Of a stretch of DNA of 64,000 nucleotides, positions 59,434-64,000 are shown in pieces. Location of the stretch: positions 1 through 64,000 of the forward strand of contig CAYGZM010000002.1 in assembly GCA_964354365.1 (NCBI GenBank), in the 5' to 3' direction. Numbering within the stretch: the stretch's first letter is position 1; each line of letters opens with the position of its first letter. The position numbers were made by a program, and so were the translations under genes. Below the pieces are notes generated by a model. The model was not told the origin of the DNA, did no database searches, and worked only from the letters and a program-made list of their open reading frames with translations. This stretch comes from CAYGZM01 sp964354365 (GTDB taxonomy: Bacteria; Planctomycetota; Phycisphaerae; Sedimentisphaerales; Anaerobacaceae).

Positions 59434-61155
59434 CTAAATCACATCCGCTTGTGTCACCCTCAAAACTTCCGAGACCGTTGTTATTCCCGCAAGCGCCTTC
59501 CTGGCGCCGTCCATTCTCAGGGTCTGCATCCCCGCCGCAAGAGCATTCTTCTTTATCGCACCGGCTGTTTCCCTTCGGTATATCATGTCCTGAATTTGCT
59601 CGCTTATCAACAGCAGCTCGTAGATGCCTGTCCGTCCGCGATAGCCCGTCTGGAAACACTTCTCACAGCCTGCGCCCACAAAGAACTCCTCGCTGCTCCG
59701 CGGCGCCGGCGCGCCGTCTCCGTTTCCCAACAGACCCAGCGCCCTCAAGTCGCGCGCCGAAGGCTCCGTCGCCTTTTTGCAGTCCGGACACACCCTGCGC
59801 ACCAATCGCTGAGCCAATATGGCAATCAGCGACGAGCTTGCCAGGTACGGCTCGACGCCCAAATCCAGAAGCCGGCTCACCGCGCCGGCGGAGTCGTTCG
59901 TATGAAGAGTGCTGAAAACCAGGTGGCCCGTCAGCGACGACTGTATCGCCATACGCGCCGTCTCGATGTCACGGACCTCCCCGACCATAATCACGTCCGG
60001 GTCCTGACGCAAAACGTGCCTGAGCGAAGTCGCAAAAGTCATCCCCTTCTTCGAGGCAACTTGAATCTGACTTATCCCCTCGAGCTGATACTCTATCGGG
60101 TCCTCGATCGTTATGACGTTCTTCTCCGATGAGTTCAGCCTGTTGAGGCTGGCGTACAGCGTCGTGCTCTTGCCGCTGCCCGTGGGACCCGTCACGAAGA
60201 TGACCCCGTGGGAGTGGTGAAGAAGAGAATCAAATCTCTCCAGGTCGTCCTCCCACATACCCAGCTCGTTCAGCGTAAACAAACCCGTGCTCTTGTCGAG
60301 CAGCCGCAAAACACTGCGCTCCCCGTAGCTCGTCGGCACTGTGCTGATGCGCAGGTCCACCTCACGCTGCCCCAGTCGAACGCTGCACCTGCCGTCCTGG
60401 GGAAGACGACGCTCCGCTATATCCATACCGGCCATAACCTTGATACGGGAAACAATCAGCGGAAGAACGTTCCTGTTCAAGCTCAGCACGTCGTACAGAA
60501 TTCCGTCGATACGATACCGAATCTGGACCTTCGTTTCGTAGGGATGAACGTGTATGTCACTGGCCCTAAGCTGCAAAGCGCGAAACAGAATATCATTCAC
60601 TAACCTGATTACCGGGGGCCGATTCACAACGTTCAGCAGGTCGTCCGAAGCGGAAACCTCATCCACAAGCTGGTCGAGGTTTTGCTGGTCAAGCTCCTCG
60701 GCCACCTCTTCGATGACGGTTGACCGCTGTTCATACGCAACGTCTATGACCGCCGTGATTGCCGTACGAGTCGATATCGCCGCCCTGACAGGAAGGCCCG
60801 TCATCTTCGAGACGTTATCCAGGGCGTTTGCATCCAGCGGCTTGGACAGCACCACCGTAATCTCGCCGTCGTCCGTTTCCCGCTTGATCCCGATAAGAAA
60901 ATGGTGTTGAGCATAAGTCGCCGGCACCGCCTCGATGAACTCCACGGGCACCAAATTGGCCGGTATCTCCGCCAGGTACTCCCAGCCCAGCGCCTCGGCG
61001 AACAGCTTCAAAACAGCGTCTTCCGTGAAGTATGGACAGTTGAGCAGAGCTTCGTCAATGCGTCCCTGCCCGCTGTTTTCGTCGAGGAACTTGCGCAGCT
61101 GACCGGCGTCAATCAGCTCCGTGCGCTCTGCAGTTCGTATGAGTAAATCTTTCAT
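59434..61155 (-). CDS. gspE: GspE secretion ATPase
   Basis: 573 residues. N-terminal GspE-N1/MshEN region (LLNCPYFTEDAVLKLFAEALGWEYL), linker, then ATPase core: RLPQDGRCSVRLGQREVDLR, Walker A VTGPTGSGKSTTLYAS, IEDPIEYQL, Walker B RQDPDVIMVGEVRDIETA, GHLVFSTLHTNDSAGAVSRLLDLGV. The zinc-binding CPDC...CEKC lies at ~430-480. The ATPase powers pseudopilus assembly. Four bases before gspF; a 67-base gap precedes it from the GspD stop. The PilB family is the nearest alternative, but operon content shows GspE. Confidence 0.94.
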   Translation of the reverse strand: MKDLLIRTAERTELIDAGQLRKFLDENSGQGRIDEALLNCPYFTEDAVLKLFAEALGWEYLAEIPANLVPVEFIEAVPATYAQHHFLIGIKRETDDGEITVVLSKPLDANALDNVSKMTGLPVRAAISTRTAITAVIDVAYEQRSTVIEEVAEELDQQNLDQLVDEVSASDDLLNVVNRPPVIRLVNDILFRALQLRASDIHVHPYETKVQIRYRIDGILYDVLSLNRNVLPLIVSRIKVMAGMDIAERRLPQDGRCSVRLGQREVDLRISTVPTSYGERSVLRLLDKSTGLFTLNELGMWEDDLERFDSLLHHSHGVIFVTGPTGSGKSTTLYASLNRLNSSEKNVITIEDPIEYQLEGISQIQVASKKGMTFATSLRHVLRQDPDVIMVGEVRDIETARMAIQSSLTGHLVFSTLHTNDSAGAVSRLLDLGVEPYLASSSLIAILAQRLVRRVCPDCKKATEPSARDLRALGLLGNGDGAPAPRSSEEFFVGAGCEKCFQTGYRGRTGIYELLLISEQIQDMIYRRETAGAIKKNALAAGMQTLRMDGARKALAGITTVSEVLRVTQADVI

Positions 61156-61222
61156 TCACGTCGAAAGCTCTAAACCCTGTGCCGCCCTATTCTACCGGCT
61201 ATACGGCAAGTTTGTTCACCGA

Positions 61223-64000
61223 TTACTCCGTATCGAGCACCTTGGCCGGCGCAACCGGTTTGGACTTCACGCCCGGAACGCTCTTATACCGTTGAAACTC
61301 CTGCTCGAATGTCTCAAACGCCAGCCTGTTGCGCTGCGATATCCTCTCCAGGTCCGGCAGCCCCTGCGCCAGGGTCTCCGCAGGCCGTATGATCTCGGCC
61401 TTGACAAATATATACAGCCGCCTCTGCAGGTCGCTGTTGCTCACGCTTCTAAAGAATACGCCAACAAGCGGCAGGTCGCCAAGCAAAGGCACCTTTGTCC
61501 CGCCTTTGCCCTGGTTCATTTTTACCATCCCGCCTAAGATTATTGTGCTGCCGTCCGGAACGGTTACAACCGTCGTCAGGTCACTGCTGGTGGTATCCGG
61601 GGGCTTCGTTCCGGTTATAGTCCCAAAATCCGACCGGGTCAGCGCAATCTCAAGGCGAAGCAACTGGCCTTCACTGATATGAGGGGTAATATCAAGCTTT
61701 ATGCCGGCATCATATCCTTGATAATCAACTGCGGTAGTCACCGTCGTCACCGTCGTGCCGGTCCCCGTACTGAGCGGGATTGAAGAGGTCTTCTGAACGT
61801 ATGTAGTATCTGTTGTGCTGATTGTGCCTTGTTCATTATCATTGACCAGGATCTTCGGCTTGGCCAGAATCCTCCCATAGTCCTTTGCTTGCATGGCGGT
61901 GAGTAAGGCATTAATGTGCGTATCACCGTAAAAACCGGTGCCGGCCCCGCTCGTGACCCTATAATCTATGAAGCGGTCTCTCTTGCTTCCTAAGAGCTTG
62001 CCAACGACACTACCTATGGCGTTGGCATCTCCGGCGGTCAGGCCTGAAGTCTCAATCAGATCAGGAAAACTCTGGATGAGATTAAGGTCGTATTCGAATT
62101 TGTCGTTCTTGCTGATCTCCACCAGCGTCACGTCAATCAGGACCTGCGGCCGGCGCTTGTCGAGCGTCTTTATCAGGCTGCTTATCCACTCCTGGTTTTT
62201 CTTGCTCGCATAAACAATAATCGAAAAGGTGTTCTCGTCCGGGACAATCACAATCTCTTCTTCGGTCTTCTTTATCACCTGTTCTATCTTGCCTTCTTTG
62301 TCCTTGACGGTCTCCTGAATCAGCTTCTCCAAAATGGTCGCCAGGTCCTCGGGCTTTTGGTTCTCCAGAGGATAGATGACGTACGGTATCGTTTTTGTGT
62401 CCGTTTGCGCATCGACGTGTTTTAGAATCGCTGCTATCCGCGTGTGCTGCTCGGCTGTCGCATTGATCAGCAGTGAATTCGTCGCCTCGATTATCACCAC
62501 CTGGGGCTGCTCCACCAGCGCCCCCTCCTCGGTTGTGGTCAAGGCTGGGGCGCCCGTCGGCCCAGTCGGGGCCGTGGGGGCCATCGGCGCCGTCGGAGTA
62601 ATGGGCGTCCTCGTTGCCGACCCAATTCGGCCGCCCGTAATCCTCGAGCTCGACGAGGAAGATGACACCCCGCCGCCCCCGATTATGCCAAGCTCCTGCA
62701 GTTTCCTCTGCGCCTGCTCGGCGTCCACATGCTCGATCTTGTATAGCTTCAGCGTTCTAAGGTCCGTCTGCGCCACGTCCAGCGCATCTATCAGTTCCTC
62801 CACCGCCGCCACCTGCTCATCAAATCCTATCATCAAAATGCGATTTGTCCTCTCGTCGGCATCCAGATAAACACCCTGCTGCGCCGCAGAGCTCGATGGA
62901 CGCGCAGCAGAAGGGGCAATTGGCGTCCGGGCGGTCCTTTCCGCTTGGAGTCGCGCCGTGTATGAAACCGTCGTTTCCCCGGGCATGCGCCCGCTGACGC
63001 TCGTCGGCGCACCCGACGGAGAAGACATCTGCCCAACCGTAATCGACACAGTGCCAAGCTGCTCGGCAAGAGTCTTGATCTTGGGGGCAAGCGCGGTAGC
63101 CATCGTATATTTTAACGGCCTGAACTTGAACGCCTTCGGTCTGCCGGGTACGTCGATCATCTTCAAAAGCCGCTCAACACGAGGCATACGGTACGCATAC
63201 CCCGTCACAAAGAGCACGCCCGCGTCGGCTATCGGCGAAACATTCGTGCCCAAGTCCATACCGGTCAGAAGGTTCTGTGCACTGGTCGGATCTATGTGCT
63301 CCAGCCGGAACACACGGGTCACAATCACATGGCCGTACTCTGTTATCTTGTCATCCTCCGTCTCCACCAGCACGGGGTCTGTCGCCATCGCCTCCGCTAC
63401 GGGCACTATGGTCACCAAATTACCCCTGCGGGTCATCGCAAAACCCCTGAACCTCAGCACCGATTCAAGCAGAGGATACAAGTCTCCCACCTTAACGGGT
63501 CCGCGAAGGGTCCCGATTAGCATCAGCGTTACTTCACCCTGGATTTTGGTCGGATCATACATGAAATTCAGGTTCATGTATTCACCAACCAGCCCCAGCA
63601 GATTGACTATCGTAAGTTTCTCGGGCAGCTTTATCGTCAAGACTTGGTTGGCGTTTGGAAGGGCATTGGGTTCGTAGAGACTGGAAGGTTTCTCTTCCGG
63701 TTCCTGCGGCTTCGAGCCCTCTGGCGTTCGTGCGACCGCAACGCCGTTGGGTTCGTTGGCGTCCGCCGGGCGCACGGTCTCTATCTTCCCGGTCTTGGAC
63801 CTGTCAGCGGCCTTGTCCGGTTCGACAGGCTTGCTCTTCTTGTCCCCCAGCATCTTGGCGACTGCCGAGACGACCCTCTCGATGCGGCTCGACGGCGCAA
63901 CAACCACCACCGAGCCGTTGTGGACATCGACTATGGCCCTGGCCTGCCCGGTGTCTTTCGGCGGGCTGGAGAATGTCCCAACCGATATGTTGCCCACCTT
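61223..64000 (-). CDS. gspD: GspD-like secretin (5'-truncated)
   Basis: At least 925 residues; the reading frame is open to base 64000, so the N-terminus and signal peptide lie beyond the window. N0/N1-type domains (LPEKLTIVNLLGLVGEYMN, VIVTRVFRLEHIDPTSAQNLL), further N domains with a Pro/Thr/Ala-rich stretch (PTAPMAPTAPTGPTGAP) and a seven-Ser run. Secretin channel: QAKDYGRILAKPKILVNDNE, VDYQGYDAGIKLDITPHI, VTVPDGSTIILGGMV and VPLLGDLPLVGVFFRS. It forms the outer-membrane exit pore. First gene seen of the secretion operon; longer than many GspD (~650) because of the linker. Confidence 0.92.
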   Translation of the reverse strand, partial: KVGNISVGTFSSPPKDTGQARAIVDVHNGSVVVVAPSSRIERVVSAVAKMLGDKKSKPVEPDKAADRSKTGKIETVRPADANEPNGVAVARTPEGSKPQEPEEKPSSLYEPNALPNANQVLTIKLPEKLTIVNLLGLVGEYMNLNFMYDPTKIQGEVTLMLIGTLRGPVKVGDLYPLLESVLRFRGFAMTRRGNLVTIVPVAEAMATDPVLVETEDDKITEYGHVIVTRVFRLEHIDPTSAQNLLTGMDLGTNVSPIADAGVLFVTGYAYRMPRVERLLKMIDVPGRPKAFKFRPLKYTMATALAPKIKTLAEQLGTVSITVGQMSSPSGAPTSVSGRMPGETTVSYTARLQAERTARTPIAPSAARPSSSAAQQGVYLDADERTNRILMIGFDEQVAAVEELIDALDVAQTDLRTLKLYKIEHVDAEQAQRKLQELGIIGGGGVSSSSSSSRITGGRIGSATRTPITPTAPMAPTAPTGPTGAPALTTTEEGALVEQPQVVIIEATNSLLINATAEQHTRIAAILKHVDAQTDTKTIPYVIYPLENQKPEDLATILEKLIQETVKDKEGKIEQVIKKTEEEIVIVPDENTFSIIVYASKKNQEWISSLIKTLDKRRPQVLIDVTLVEISKNDKFEYDLNLIQSFPDLIETSGLTAGDANAIGSVVGKLLGSKRDRFIDYRVTSGAGTGFYGDTHINALLTAMQAKDYGRILAKPKILVNDNEQGTISTTDTTYVQKTSSIPLSTGTGTTVTTVTTAVDYQGYDAGIKLDITPHISEGQLLRLEIALTRSDFGTITGTKPPDTTSSDLTTVVTVPDGSTIILGGMVKMNQGKGGTKVPLLGDLPLVGVFFRSVSNSDLQRRLYIFVKAEIIRPAETLAQGLPDLERISQRNRLAFETFEQEFQRYKSVPGVKSKPVAPAKVLDTE

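Noticed and set aside
61223..62700. Collagen-like Gly-x-x plus-strand reading in gspD
   Set aside because: The plus-strand VGAVGAIG-type text is the mirror of the Pro/Thr/Ala-rich linker in the GspD frame; no gene.

Overview
The window reads as a chromosomal contig of a Planctomycete, most likely of the Phycisphaerae/Sedimentisphaerales type and probably from an anaerobe. This is inferred from gene content, not from a marker gene. The supporting signs are a diderm envelope gene set (LptD-like protein, Lol-type ABC exporter, type II secretion, TolQ/TolR), a SpoVG carrying a zinc-ribbon insert, a ferredoxin-linked 2-oxoacid oxidoreductase, and Asn/Asp-rich 'DAND/DPND' linkers in several unrelated proteins. 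No rRNA, tRNA, CRISPR array, phage or complete insertion sequence was seen. Short dispersed palindromes fill many intergenic gaps.

Layout. 1-4.6 kb (+): the 3' end of pabB, a pabC-like aminotransferase, a NIF3-family protein overlapping scpB, and a Tat-exported phosphoesterase. 5.1-8.8 kb (-): heparinase-like lyase, GNAT acetyltransferase and alpha/beta-hydrolase esterase. 9.1-18.3 kb (+): a secreted TIM-barrel-like protein, nagB-nagA with a clear promoter, korDABC, an orphan ExbD and a large secreted helical-repeat protein. 18.4-19.7 kb (+): clpX. 19.8-27.2 kb (-): an eight-gene, tightly packed run rarA > 5-formyl-THF cyclo-ligase > L,D-transpeptidase > AAA ATPase > Toprim-like protein > membrane-anchored vWA protein > TolQ > TolR. 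27.5-28.3 kb (+): an outer-membrane beta-barrel protein with promoter and terminator. 28.4-41.0 kb (-): ilvE, a LolCDE-like exporter, lysS, an S41 protease, fructose-bisphosphate aldolase and a large LptD-like protein. 41.4-45.2 kb (+): a small protein, pilT and an ABC-F ATPase. 45.5-49.6 kb (-): maf, a metallopeptidase-like lipoprotein, an AMMECR1 protein, a DedA/YqaA-like protein and a DUF6398-like protein. 49.8-51.2 kb (+): ispE-spoVG. 51.3 kb (-): a FlgM-like small protein. 52.1-64 kb (-): a type II secretion operon ordered D-E-F-G-H-I-J-K-L-M, with GspD running off the right edge.

Working together: the secretion operon, LptD-like protein, Lol exporter and TolQR-like motor build and energise a two-membrane envelope. 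Secreted polysaccharide-active enzymes and nagBA point to heterotrophic use of polysaccharide and amino sugars, with Kor linking 2-oxoacids to ferredoxin.

The most interesting candidates are (1) a vWA protein with a TonB-like N-terminal anchor encoded directly before its own TolQ/TolR motor; (2) an OLD/PARIS-like ATPase-Toprim pair embedded in a housekeeping operon; (3) a pseudopilin (GspI) whose C-terminal extension contains an excisionase-like helix-turn-helix; and (4) a 44-bp near-perfect palindrome with a half copy elsewhere. All functions are read from sequence motifs and general knowledge of the families; no database search was run.
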